Below, piece after piece: positions 43,652 through 54,709 of a stretch of 64,000 nt of DNA (within the stretch, counting starts at the first letter, position 1; every line of letters starts with the position of its first letter). The stretch covers positions 1 through 64,000 of the forward strand of contig JAAKBF010000104.1 of assembly GCA_012656075.1 (NCBI GenBank), written 5' to 3'. The DNA is from Phytophthora hibernalis. Taxonomy: Eukaryota > Oomycota > Peronosporomycetes > Peronosporales > Peronosporaceae. Below the pieces are notes generated by a model that worked only from the letters and a program-made list of their open reading frames with translations, was not told the origin of the DNA and made no database searches. The translations under genes and the position numbers were made by a program.

Positions 43652-46430
43652 ATGGAAGAAGGACCAAGCCAAGCAGGGAAACGAGCAACCACGTCAGTGA
43701 AGGAGGGTCCTGACGAGGCCGAAAGCGTAACCAGAACAACTAAGATTGAGAATATCAGCCTCAATGTTCTGAGTGAAAACCCTCTTGTCTACAAGTCGCG
43801 GCCGTTATTTTCCGTTTCGGGAGATATTCACGCGGCTGGAAAGACCATTTCGACACGAAACATGTTACTGGACTGCGGGGCGACCACGATATACGTGTCG
43901 AACCGCTGGGTCAAGGAGCACCAGCTTCGAACAACGAAGTTCAGTGACAAGAACATCCGAGTCAATCTTGGAGATGAGCGAAACTAGGTTCTGCCTCTCG
44001 AGATCCAAGTGTCGGGGATAGACGACGTGTACAAGTGTGTCGCTGTTGTCTACGCGATACCCGACGAATTTGATTGCATTCTTGGAATCCCATTCTTCGA
44101 GGACGTGCAGCCCCAAATCGACTGGAGAGGTCGACGTATTCAAGGAACTGGAGTGAAGACTCTGCACTGGGAGCGATCAGGTGTCATCTGTGGACCGATC
44201 GAGGAAGGCGGACTGGTGATTGCCTCCGGGCTTCGGAGATCTGTCGAGGCGAAAGGCCTGTTGACGAAAAGAGCTGATTCCTGTCGAGGCGCCGCGCTGG
44301 AAACGGATGTGAAGTCCGCAGTTGATCCAGTTTTTTGCCCAGTGCAGAAGGATATTCCAATTACTGTCCGCGGACAGCAAGAGGACGCGTCAATCGGAAA
44401 GGATCCGATAAGCAAAGGTGACAAGAAGTTGCCAGGACGCGAGGGTACTGCCGGTGAAGCTCGTGGGAGCAGCGGTACCCAGGGAAAAGAAACCATTGTT
44501 GAAAAGATGTTCACAATCGGCGTCGTTGATGAAACTGGGTTGAGACCAAGTACATCACGCGAAAGAAACTTCGGAAGTTCCTTAGAATCAAGACCAAAAC
44601 AATCGAGGAGCCTGACTTCATGTTGGTGCTCTCGAAGGAGACGATCAAGCAGGTAGCCCGATTCTTGCAGAGGAGAGACCATCCCGACAACGTCGGAAGC
44701 GCGAAAGCACATCGGTATCTGGAGACGGACTGGGACAGTTTTCGAAAAAATCCTGCGTTCCAGCTACTCTTGGAGAACAAGGACAGCGTTTTCCGTCCGG
44801 ATCTCCCAGAAGGCTTGCCCGAGAAGGGCGACATTGAGCATCAGATTGATGAGAAAGATCCGAATCTTGCGATGTACCGGCAGCAATGGCGGCAATCTCC
44901 AGAACAACAGCGCGAGATCGTGTGCTGGGTTGAAGACATAGTGAAGAAGAAACTCATCCGTCCAAGCATCAGCCCACATGCTGCCCCAACGTTTTGGTCC
45001 GAAAGCCCGTCGGATGGAGAATCATTCATGATTATCGGTACTTGAACTCGAACACTGTGCGACAGAGTATTCCAATGACAAGGAAGGTAGACATCTTGGA
45101 TGCCATGTCAGGTGCGTACTGGTTTTCGACGATGGACTTGATGTCGGCGTACTGTCAAGTTCGCATGCGAGAAGCGGACATCAAGTACACCGCATTCCAG
45201 GCACCCAACAGACTTTGGGAGTACCTTGTACTGCCAATGGGTGTCTGCAACGCTCCAGCGACGATGCATCGGCTAACATCGGAGCTGTTTTGTAGCTTGG
45301 AGAACACGAAGTCGTTCTATGACGACATCTACATCTTCACGAAGTCCCGCAGCGTTGAAGAACATCTCGAAGCGGTGCGGAAGACCTTGAACATCTTGCG
45401 AGAAAACAAGCTTTACGTGAAGCTTGCCAAATGCGTCTTCTGTGCGGTCGAGATCCCGTGCTTGGGTGACTTCGTTGGACGAGATGGGGTACGAATGGAT
45501 CCCGACAAGGTCCAGACAATCAAGGACTGGCCGGTTCCTCGAACACAATAGGATCTTTACAGCTTTCTCGGCTTAACAGGCTACGTCCAGCGCTTCTGCC
45601 CGGAGTACGCATCGCTAACTGCGACCATGTTCACTCTATTGAAGAATCAGAACAAGCGAAACGCGAAGATCCATTTCAGCGACGAGCAGCTGAAAAACTT
45701 CAACGAGATCAAGCGAAGATTGTGCAATCCACCGGTACTACATCTTCCGGACTCCGGTCGGCCCATGCATCTGCGTACCGACGCTAGCAAGCTCGCTGTT
45801 GGTGGAGTACTCTTCCAGCTTGTCGACGGTGTTGAGCGTCCCATTGCGTACACCAGCAGGAAGATGAAGTCCGCGGAGCTCAACTACCCGACGCAACAGC
45901 AGGAACTCCTCGCAATTGTTCACGCTCTAGCCACGTTCAGGATCTACTGCCTGGACAAGCCTCCGATTGTCGAGACAGATCACAAGAGTCTTGAAGGAGT
46001 GTTTACTCAAAAGATGGCCAACCGGCGACTAGCGCGCTGGTATGACATCCTCGCGGAATACCAGCCAACATTCTCGTATCTTCGGGGTGCGAAGAACGGC
46101 ATCGCCGACGCACTCAGTCGAAGGCCTGACTTGCAACCAGAGACGAAGTATTTCCATGATTTGATTGTGAGAAGTTTTGACGACACATCCTTCCGTTTGG
46201 CGATCAGCGAAGTGGCCACAAACTCCGAGTTGATCCCCAACATCAAAAACGCGTACCGGAAAGATCGTGACGTCCAAACAATCTTCGCGGCAATCAAGCG
46301 CAAAGCCCAAGCGTGTATGCAACATCACAAGAAGTATCGCTGCTACTCTGAAGCCGATGGCTTGCTCTGGTATCAAACCCCGGCTGATGACGTGCCTCGC
46401 ATTGTCGTACCCAACGATCTGAAGTTATGA
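43652..46430 (+). pseudogene. gypsy-3 protease, reverse transcriptase and RNase H
   Basis: Protease motif LLDCGATTIYVS (Asp at 43871; Cys replaces the usual Ser/Thr) and FDCILGIPFFEDVQPQIDW. Reverse transcriptase: ISPHAAPTFW, then after a one-base shift VRKPVGWRIIHDYRYLN, FSTMDLMSAYCQVRM, LVLPMGVCNAPATMHRL and the FYDD box (about 45317). TAG at 45549 interrupts before DLYSFLGLTGYVQRF. RNase H: HLRTDASKLAVGGVLFQLVD, YPTQQQELLAIVHALA, VETDHKSLEGVF and ADALSRRPDLQ. Ends with TGA 46428-46430 just before the integrase finger. Confidence 0.85.
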
Positions 46431-47732
46431 CAAACGATAATCAGTGAGAGTCACGATACCAACTACGGTGGTCATCCGGGTGCAGAACGGACTTACTTAA
46501 CACTAGCACGCCGATTGTATTGGTCCAAGATGCTTAAGTCCATCCAGCGATCAATCGAGGATTGCGAGCCATGTCGGCGGAGAAAACCACGGTTGACGAA
46601 GCCACCTGGTTTGCTTGAGCCGTTGAGCATTCCTGACGAAAGATGGCGATCCATCTCTATGGACTTCATTACGGATCTACCTCGTACGAAGCGAGAAGTC
46701 GACTCCATATGGGTTGTCGTCGACATGTTGACAAAGCGATGTCACTTCGTGCCGACAACCAAGAACGTGACGGCCGAAGGCGTAGCCCGACTTTTCCTGG
46801 ACAATATCTGGAAACTGCATGGCATGCCGACGAACATCGTCTCCGATCGCGACAGGAAGCTTGTTTCCGCTTTCTGGCAACACGTCTTCTAGTCCATCGG
46901 AACGCAGCTCAGAATGACTGTGGCACATCACGCGCAAGGTGACGGACAAACGGAGCGCATGAACCGAACCTGGGAGGAGTATCTTCGCTGCTTCGTTTGA
47001 CCACTTCAGGACGATTAGGACGTCCATCTAGCAAACGCAGAGTTTGCAGTCAACTCAGCTGTCAACTCCAGTACGAAGCTAGCGCTGTTCGAGGCAGATT
47101 TGGAGTATGTCCCGCTGAATCCTCTTCAACTCACAGCGGAACAGCTTGGCAACGTGCCCAAGAGTCGACGCGGCACGAAATTTCATGAGCGCCAAGCCGC
47201 AATTTTATTCCGATGTCGTGAAGCAGTCGCACAATCACAAGAGCGAATGCGTGATATCTACGACCGCAACCGTGAGGAACAAATCTTTGACGTCGGCGAT
47301 CGAGTGTACGTGAGCACGAAGCACCTCGATCCAAAGCACTCCAGTCTACCGAACTCAACCAAGTTATGAACCAAATGGATTGGCCCGTACACGATCGTGC
47401 GCAAGATACACAACCATGCGTACGAGCCAACATTCAAGCTGGCAACAAACTGCACCCGGTGTTTAACACTGGGTCACTAAAACGTTACAAGGATTCTAGT
47501 CGAATGTCACGGCCCCACGATGTCATCCTCGCAGATGGCAGTGTCGGTCAACTTGTGCATTGACTTCTCGGGAAGTGTCGCCGCAAACGACGGACCCAAT
47601 TCCTTGTGGAGTGTGTGTGAAGAGAAGCCCACATGGGAGCCGGTTGAGAATTTGAACCAGGTGCCGAATTTAATTGCAGAGTTCGAGGCCCAACGTTGCT
47701 CCAAGAAACGTCGAAGAACCAAGAGGCAATGA
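46431..47732 (+). pseudogene. gypsy-3 integrase and C-terminal chromodomain remnant
   Basis: HHCC finger (SHDTNYGGHPGAERTY, CEPCRRRKPRL). Integrase core: RSISMDFITDLP, NIVSDRDRKLVSAFWQ and GDGQTERMNRTWEEYL supply the DDE residues. In-frame stops lie near 46889, 46998, 47013 and 47367. The C-terminal part has VGDRVYVSTKHL and KWIGPYTIVRKI (GPY). The last 60 codons (EEKPTWEPVENLNQVPNLI, then AEFEAQR) are the end of a chromodomain, followed by a basic tail KKRRRTKRQ and TGA 47730-47732. The antisense gene's stop is only about 40 bp further. Confidence 0.8.
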
Positions 47733-47773
47733 AAGGGGATCAAGGCGACATGTATTCTCGATGCTGTGCTTGG

Positions 47774-49346
47774 CTATCCGTGACGCTGCTTCCTGGCTCT
47801 CTTCGTGGCATTCTTGGCTACTTTCGCAGTTGCTTTCCTCGCCCGTTTCTTTTCCATCTTGGTAAGACGACGTGAACGCGGTGGTTCTGGCTTCGGACCT
47901 TCCTTGATGCGATAGATGGCTTTGACCGTGTCAATCCAGCGAAGGTTCGACAACGGTTCCATTCCACATGGAGGATCTTCAAACTCCTCCCAGACGTCGT
48001 ACGCCATCAACCGTCCACGACGAAGGCGAACGACAAGAACAAAGCAGTGATCCAAGCGGTTTTGTCCAGCACACACGATGTAGCAGCCACGCGGCAGCTC
48101 CATACGACGAACAAATGCAACGAGGTCAGCGAGCGAGTTCAGGGAGCCCACTTGTTGCGTCTTATACAAGGCGGAGTAATCGAGGGGTACACATTCACGC
48201 TCGAGGAACTTGAAGAACTCAGCCATGTCCTCGCGCTTGACACCGTACGTCATCTCTGTTTGTACTCCTTCTCGAAGCGCTCCCAATGATCTTCCGTGAT
48301 GAGCGATACGTCGCCCATGTGGTAGCACGCAGCGTGAAGAGCTTCCATGAAGCAACGACCGGAACCTGAAGCGCTTGCACCACCCAAGTTATCGTCCGCG
48401 TAACGACAGAAGGTACCCGGGTGGCCAGCAGGGACCCACTGATCAACTTGATCTTTCAGATCGGGATACACACCAAGCTGCTCCTCTCATACCCATGAAA
48501 GCTGAAGTGGACTGGTGTCCCACTTGACCAAGTAAGATCGATTCGGTGGCTCACCATGTCGATCCATGAAGTACGCGAGCGCCGAAAATCCCATAGTGCG
48601 TTGGGGTCAAAGTAATATCGGTGCCGGTTGTCAGGATGACGAGCTGGATGCTGAGGTAGCGGCTCAGTATGGAAGACAGCAAGCTGCATCTCGGGTGGTG
48701 GCGGAGGATTGTAATCGATCGGAACAACGTATGCAGCAGCAGTATCAACTGGATCAGGGGTAGCGGGCGAAGGTGGTTCGAAGCGAAGACGGCGAAGCAT
48801 ACGCGCCGGCTCGTCGACGGAGTTGGCTGAAGGAAGAGTCAAAGGCTCATCCGAACCGCACGTGTCTGCGGCGAGAACAATGCCATCATCAGACTAGACC
48901 AGTATAGCGTCCAGACTCGGAGACCCGACGACACCTTGATCTTCTTCCCGACGAGGCGACTGTGCGCCGCGCGAACAAACGGGCACGCCTTCCGCATCGA
49001 CGGGCAGAAAGGGCTCCAAGACGCCAGGGTCAGTTGGTGGGAGCGAAGCGAGCAGGTCGTTTGCAGCTGACTTGGGCGAGGAGGCAGCAGCGCGAGGCAC
49101 CTTCTCAGCTGCGGCAGCGGTCTGATCAAGTGGTCCCATCAAGCGCGCGCGAGGTTTTGATGAGGGGGTCGCTATAGCCTGTGCGAAGCTGAGGTCGATG
49201 TATTTCGTCAACCTGACGGTGGCGCTAGCAGACCTATCGAGCTCCAACTGGGGGAATGCACCACCTGCCAGCGCAAGACGAATCGCCCCGGAGTCGCTCG
49301 AGAGCAACACCCGTTGCGTCGCACACGTCCAATCGAGAAATGAGCG
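47774..49346 (-). pseudogene. Antisense gene of gypsy-3: chromodomain-like plus papain-fold-like Cys/His/Asp domain
   Basis: About 520 codons opposite to pol. The N-terminal part (QRVLLSSDSGAIRLALAGGA, VRLTKYIDLSFAQAIA) lacks an obvious ATG after the upstream TAG 49347-49349, so the start is unsure. A Pro-rich middle follows. Near 48420-48580 AYFMDRHGEPPNRSYLVKW ... LSWV ... EEQL ... DLKDQVDQW has the spacing of a chromodomain. Next, GSGRCFMEALHAACYHMG (candidate nucleophile Cys at 48352-48354), about 100 residues, then YIVCAGQNRLDHCFVLVV (His at 48047-48049) and RLMAYDVWEEF (Asp at 47996-47998). That order and context fit papain-like cysteine peptidases (OTU/Ulp1/C39 type). Basic C-terminus. 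Lesions: TAG near 48895, TGA near 48488, frame changes near 48590 and 48290. Function is inferred, not shown. Confidence 0.55.
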
Positions 49347-49443
49347 CTAAAGTCGTTTCTCAATTCAGATAAGTTCGGAGGATTGAATCCGTCTGTTTTG
49401 AGGGTCGCGAGGACGAAACGACGCCGTCCTCTTTGGGACGGGG
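49347..49443 (+). other. gypsy-3 3' internal end with polypurine tract
   Basis: Short non-coding stretch ending TTTGGGACGGGG, a purine-rich primer-like run, directly before the LTR start TGAGTGTATCC. Confidence 0.5.
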
Positions 49444-49636
49444 TGAGTGTATCCGATTATACAGGGATTAGACTACAGTAGGTATTGCAGTACAGTTAAG
49501 GACATAATAGTAAAGCGCAGATGTAGGGTAGTTGTGGAAGCTTCGAGAACAAAGCTTCCATCTGCCTGAACTGCGGGGGCGGTCACTCTTGGTTTTGAAC
49601 GGTCATCCCCAGACCTTCCTCTACTTTGATATAACA
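49444..49636 (+). repeat. 3' LTR of gypsy-3, about 193 bp
   Basis: Starts TGAGTGTATCC after a polypurine-like run and ends GATATAACA (TG...CA). The end is fixed by identity with the 5' stump; the start is inferred from the polypurine tract and TG. Confidence 0.6.
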
Positions 49637-51398
49637 CCTAGGCATGATTGGCATATTTACAAGTAGTAACTGTTTTATTTGAAGCGAAGTGATGCTAGAT
49701 CGATGAATTTAGGATTCCTTCAACACTCCTTCCACAAAACGAAAATACCCCTCCCAAAACGGATATTCTATCGCACGGGGTGAAGTGGAATGTGGATGCG
49801 CCGGCCGCTGCGGAGACTGTCAGCGATCAAAATGTTGATACCCCATTATTAATACCGTGTGCCGTTGGTGGTAAGCCAGAGGACTCTCATATTTATCAAA
49901 AGTTGCTGGCGACGGATGTGAGAAGAAAATAATGCTAAACTATTGTGTGGACGACAAACGACTTTTAAAGTGATATTTTTGAATTACTCTCTCAAGTTTA
50001 GTGATACTTTCGTTTAGATGCGGATTCAGTCTGCCGTTTTCAAATCGCAATCTAGAATGCTTATCGGTCGCTTTAAGAGCCTCTGATAGGTCATATTGTA
50101 GAGCGTCCTTTAAAGTACGGTACCTAGATAGGAACAACATTTTATTCATTTTTGGTCAGATAGCGACAAAGCTGCGACTTCGCACGGAACAGCTCTGGAT
50201 TTTACTTTTAAGCTCAGCAAACTAAGTTTCAAAGTGAAAGTTTTAAAGTGAGTGCTTGTAGAAATGGATTGGAATTCGACGTTCAAAATTCATTTCACAT
50301 TCATGTACGCCATTTTTGGATTGTATTGATTAGGAAAGGAACGATACTCAAATCAAGGCGAAAAAGGCTGTGCTTCGAAGTATTACATGTAGCAAAATTT
50401 TCCACCTTAACAGGTCTTTTACAAAAACTCAAAAACCGTTCGTAATATTTTTGTTTGGGTTGGTCTCATATAGTACAGAACAGGCAAATAAGCCCTCAGA
50501 TACACAGGTACATTTTTTCCTAATTGGCTAGTTACCCATACCACATTTGTCTTCCATTTCATTCCAATAACAAGTTCGCCCAGGGCCCGACCATGGCCAA
50601 TAAAAAATGGCCACCTGATTTTCTGATTTTGATTTTGAAGTAAGGCATTATTAAATAAGGTCATTTAGTTTCTCCTTACACCTAACACGCATTCACCTGT
50701 TTCTCTGACCAACTTAAAATTTCTCTTTTTTGGTTTCGTTGGCACACTATCTCTTTTTGTTTCACTCCAAAGGTGATTGTTCCTACGTGGGCCACGTTTC
50801 AGCTTCACCAAGACACTTTGCGCGCCAGCAGTTGTAATTTTAGGACGACGCAACACTGTACACATGAATTCCACGTGCTTCAACCTATCACATGGTACAG
50901 CATGTATGTGCGCGAACGCAACGTTATTTTTACGTTATGAGATATGTTATCAAAGGCGATATCAGTACAGTAAGGGTATGTCCTGACTGTGAATGAATCA
51001 ATTATTGTTTTACCGGTACGGTACGCACGTCAACTTGACGACCTATCGTACCGACAAGTCGTAGTCTATCTTGACAGCTGGCATATGAGGATTTACAGTA
51101 CATGTACATTTATACTACAGTACTCGTTAGTTCACCCCATATTACCCGTCATATCAGATGTGGCTTTTAATGTTTTAGTTAGCAAATCTCACTATTATAT
51201 AATTTCTTTAATTAATCCCTGTAATATCGCTTTGACTAGCTCCACATTGATATCGAGGTGTGTCACTGTACCGGTACTGTAATGCTCAAAGCCAGATAAC
51301 CCTCTGTTTCCAGGATGTCAATCAGAGCTTTGCCCCAGCTTCAAAATTTATCTGTGGTGCCCTTTGAATGGGCCATTTAGGCTGAGTTTCAGGCGCGA
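49637..51398. other. Gene-free spacer
   Basis: AT-rich. A minus-strand frame at 49940-50149 (DLSEALKATDKHSRLRFEN, KLERVIQKYHF) is protein-like but only 69 codons with no context; not called. Nothing else recognised. Confidence 0.35.
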
Positions 51399-51441
51399 GC
51401 TTCTGGGGCTTTGCTGTCTGTTTCTCACTTTGGAATTTGCT
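51399..51441 (+). promoter_or_regulatory. Core promoter of the RxLR paralogue (initiator-like)
   Basis: GGGGCTTTGCTGTCTG followed by CTCACTTTGGAATTTGCTTG (initiator 51424-51435), 29-40 nt upstream of the ATG at 51465. Conserved with 22931-22970. Confidence 0.65.
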
Positions 51442-51464
51442 TGGCGTCAAAGTACTGTGGAGCT

Positions 51465-51922
51465 ATGCGTCTGATTTTCTGGGCTCTGATCGTAACTTTA
51501 GCCACCCTCCTCTTGGGTGGCGACGCTGCATCGTCCACAAAAAGCAAGTGGAGCAGCTCGACTCGGACGGTGTCTATCTGCCCCGCGCACTTGCAGAGAA
51601 CAACAATGGTGGACGTTTCCTGAGGGGACAGAACAAGAAGACTTCGGTCGCCGACGATGACGATCTTGGTGCTGACGATGAAAAGCGTGCAATCATGGTG
51701 AAGATCAATGCATCCTTGCGTAACCTGAAGGCAAAATACCACAACTGGAAGATGAAAGTGTTGACCCCTCGGTTTGAGAAATTGGTAGCGGACGGGTATT
51801 CGCTCGCTGAGGTCAAGAAGCTGTATCGTATTGGAGAGTGGGGAACGCCATCGAGAAACAAGAGATTTTTCAGGCGTTTTGAAGAGTGGTACAACAAGAA
51901 ATACCCGAATGGTTTACCTTAG
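51465..51922 (+). pseudogene. RxLR effector paralogue disrupted by a one-base frameshift
   Basis: Paralogue of the effector at 22444-22884, inverted relative to it. ATG 51465 opens a good signal peptide, but the frame changes in an A5 run at 51539-51543, just after the predicted cleavage site. The mature part lies in another frame, open through 51919. That frame shows RFLR followed by an acidic run and DDEKR (Lys for Glu in dEER), Trp in YHNWK, SLAEVKKLYRIG and the end FEEWYNKKYP. The first frame stops at 51623. The rest of the gene has no stop, and promoter and 3' end are conserved. So the lesion is recent, strain-specific, or an indel error in a homopolymer. Confidence 0.82.
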
Positions 51923-52676
51923 CCAAAAGCTGCGGAGAACCAGAGAAGTTAGCATTCTATGAAAGGACGTCGACAGTGCTACTGTACTGAAGTGGATCCA
52001 ATGATATCTAGGTAATGGTCTCGTCTTTGCTTTAGAGTGTTCCACGTCACTTTCTACAGTGAAATACTGCTCGTTGATGTAGGTTTTCTTCTTTGTCACG
52101 TCGATTTTGTCCTCAATTATTAGTGCTGGTTGTTTCCTTCACAAGTACATGTACTACACCTGGTATTGCATCAAGTTATTTTTCTTTAAATGAGTGTAAG
52201 CGATAGTAATACTTGATCCGTACCCTCCAAGCCCTATTAATATCAGAAGAAGCCTGGCAAGGCAGCGGCCGTGACAAACACGGTGGCGCAATCTTCCAAA
52301 ATTCGTAATATTATAGTTATAGTAAATTATATTATTACGAAAGGTATCAGAAATACAAGGATTCTGTCATGGGTTCACGGGTTCCCCACAACGCTGAGAT
52401 CGCCCAAAGAGCTTCCAAGACCAACACGATCGCTTTTCCTAGTCTTCACTCACCAATTTTCTCTACAGTTCAACCATTCGTAGATAGTGTTTGTGATGTA
52501 CCTTCCTACTTCTCGTTAACTCTTAACTCATTCTCTTTTTCCAGCTACAACTCAAGTCAAAACCGCTTCGACTTTACTTCAAGCGGAAGCCTTGAGTTTT
52601 CACAACTTCGATTCAGAACTCGTCGCAATCTCTGGATATAAATATAAAATCCAGACAATACGTTGTTCAGGATGCC
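51923..52676. other. 3' flank of the effector paralogue
   Basis: No gene recognised. A Ser/Phe-rich open frame at 52369-52641 has no domain. This spacer is about 535 bp longer than the corresponding interval at the intact effector. Confidence 0.35.
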
Positions 52677-52787
52677 GGAAATATCGTTCCTAAAAATGCT
52701 AAAATGCACTAAAAGTCGTAAAAATACCGTAAGATATCACGGTATTTTGCAGTTTTTAGATCGGTTTTTAGTGCAAATTATCCGCGT
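52677..52787 (-). repeat. Dispersed repeat (copy 2) downstream of the RxLR paralogue
   Basis: Reverse complement of the 22118-22225 repeat. A third, partial and more diverged piece lies at about 53145-53228 (GATTTTAGAGCAAATCGGG, GACTTTTAGTACATTTTAG, CCATTTTTAGGAAC). Confidence 0.65.
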
Positions 52788-54039
52788 TCCCCTCGTTACC
52801 AACTGCGCTTCGCATGGCTGGGCACCCCTCTGGTGCCCCCGCGGTTCGCTTTGCTCGCGATACGGAGATAGAACCTCCGGTCTAACGTGTTGCCCTCACG
52901 CGCTCGGTCCTGGGGATGGGCCCGTTGTCCTGCCTTCGCCGTGACGGTGCAGGAATGAGCTCCGAGACACTGTTTGGATGGTGCCTTGTCGACTAGGTCC
53001 AGCAGGCGCTGTTGATCTCCGCAGCCTTGTGTTGGCAGTAGCCGTTGAGCTCCATAGTTAAATGCGGAATGAAGAGTCAAGGTTGTCCCCTGCGAGGTAT
53101 TTACTTGTTTTGACTATTGAATGGTAAATTACCTGGTGGTAATTTAGGCCGATTTTAGAGCAAATCGGGTAATTTAAATTAATGGGGACTTTTAGTACAT
53201 TTTAGTTCCATTTTTAGGAACATTTTCTCCTGTACTTTGTTCAAGATGCTAACCCTAACAAAGTCGCACTGCGCACGAAGAAGTTATGATTTAAGTACAT
53301 GCGTTGAAGTACATGGATTGAAGTGTACATACAATCCAATGTGAGGGAAACACTTTAAACGATAATATTCAATGTTGAGCTCTTGCCACTGGCAATCCGC
53401 CAATGCTTATTTACAACCACTTCCTAACAAGCGTCTCTTATAGTTAGTGTGTGTGGTAGATTGAATAAATAGTGCACTAGACGTATATGACCACGTCCTC
53501 AGCGCGCCTGCTTCGCAGCTGCAGCATCTGCTTGTGTAGATGACAAACTAGGTCAAGCCATGCCACTGGCAGCAATACAGATGACGGCTATTCATAGATC
53601 TGAGCTCGTAACTCCTGTCAGTGCGTGCATGAAATACGGCAGCACTTCGCATTTAATGCGCCCCATTCGCGTAACATATAATGCAGCATACGTTACGTAC
53701 CTAGTGGAGGTGGACTTTACAGGCAACATCCTTGTATTTTATCCTGTTCTGCGGGTATTATGTTTTACTTCGAAGTATAAAATTAACTGAACAGTGTTTT
53801 TTGCTTGGGTTTCTATTGATCCTCTATGAATGGATATGTTTGATTCCACATAAATTACCAGGTTGTAATACTCTGGAAAATGGTACGTCCACGCAGATCG
53901 CATCTGAGCTCTGAAAATCAAAGTCAGAGAACTATCTGATGTAGCGTAGGTTGTTTAGCTTGAAAATTGAAAAGTGGTATTGCTATTATTACTACTGTAA
54001 CGTTAGTAATAGCACTAAAATACAGTATCAAGGTGCAAT
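52788..54039. other. Spacer with a GC-rich patch
   Basis: 52790-53080 is GC-rich and repeat-like but not rRNA or tRNA. The rest is AT-rich, containing the third repeat piece at 53145-53228. No gene recognised. Confidence 0.35.
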
Positions 54040-54065
54040 GGACGCCTGCCAAAAATAGCATAGGC
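54040..54065. repeat. Left terminal inverted repeat of the Harbinger element
   Basis: Starts GGACGCCTGCC, then AAAAATAGCATAGGC. It pairs with 58153-58178. Confidence 0.7.
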
Positions 54066-54067
54066 CC

Positions 54068-54370
54068 CGTGACGGGTCACACAGCACCTTGCCTTGAGGA
54101 AGCGTAAGAGAGCAAAGGCTCTCAGTGAACGATAAGTTCACAGTTCCCGGCCTAAGGGAACTGTCTGCGGGTTTGATAGCAAGATAAAGACTGAATATAT
54201 TTTATAGCTGAGTTAAGCTTGTAGCATACAAACTCTAAGTCATCTATAGTAAAAGCTAAAGAGCGTGCATGGTTGGCTCACAGCCAACCGGTACCACGTA
54301 CCATGGACTCTAAAGAGTGACATCCGTCACTCTCTATGTAACTTGGTACACGTCGGTGTACCCCGTTACA
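54068..54370 (-). repeat. Gypsy LTR related to gypsy-1, with polypurine tract
   Basis: Shares GTGACGGG, CACCTTGC and GAGGAAGCG with one end of the gypsy-1 LTR and GTTACA with the other (303 bp). Next to it 54371-54386 reads CTCTCAAGGGGGAGGA on the minus strand, a polypurine tract as in gypsy-1. So it is a 3' LTR of a minus-strand element whose remaining internal part (to about 54709) is short and unrecognised. Confidence 0.65.
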
Positions 54371-54709
54371 TCCTCCCCCTTGAGAGATTCACACCTAATT
54401 CTCCAATCAGAAGTGAGAGAATTCGAACATCCAAAGGGGCAATTCTCGGGCGCCGCCTAAGCACGACTGGCGCGCCCTCTTGTCGGTCACACAGTGACTT
54501 GTGTCAACGGCGGACACTGCGAGCTGCATCCTTGCACTCGCGATGACATTGGCCTCAATGCCCATGGGCATAGTTGGCCAGGGGTTGGGCGCTAGCTAGC
54601 GTCTAGTGCTACGGCACGGGATGTAATAGCATCCAAACGTGCGGTGGCCCTCCTGGACCACCTGTAGTTCACGACTGAGGGCCCGTGGGCCCTCCTGACA
54701 CTTCGTGGG

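Larger units (their letters stand above)
42852..49636 (+). mobile_element. Ty3/gypsy chromovirus 'gypsy-3'
   Basis: Plus-strand element with only the last 23 bp of its 5' LTR, then primer-binding site, gag, protease, RT, RNase H, integrase, chromodomain remnant, an antisense gene, polypurine tract and a 193-bp 3' LTR. Long open stretches survive (267 codons at 45627-46430) but at least seven stops interrupt pol. It joins a minus-strand copia RNase H on its left. Confidence 0.85.

Noticed and set aside
52790..53080. GC-rich island as possible rRNA or gene
   Set aside because: No rRNA-like motifs and no coherent frame.
22118..53228. Crinkler (CRN) or other effector classes
   Set aside because: No LFLAK-type motif or other known effector signature outside the two RxLR genes.
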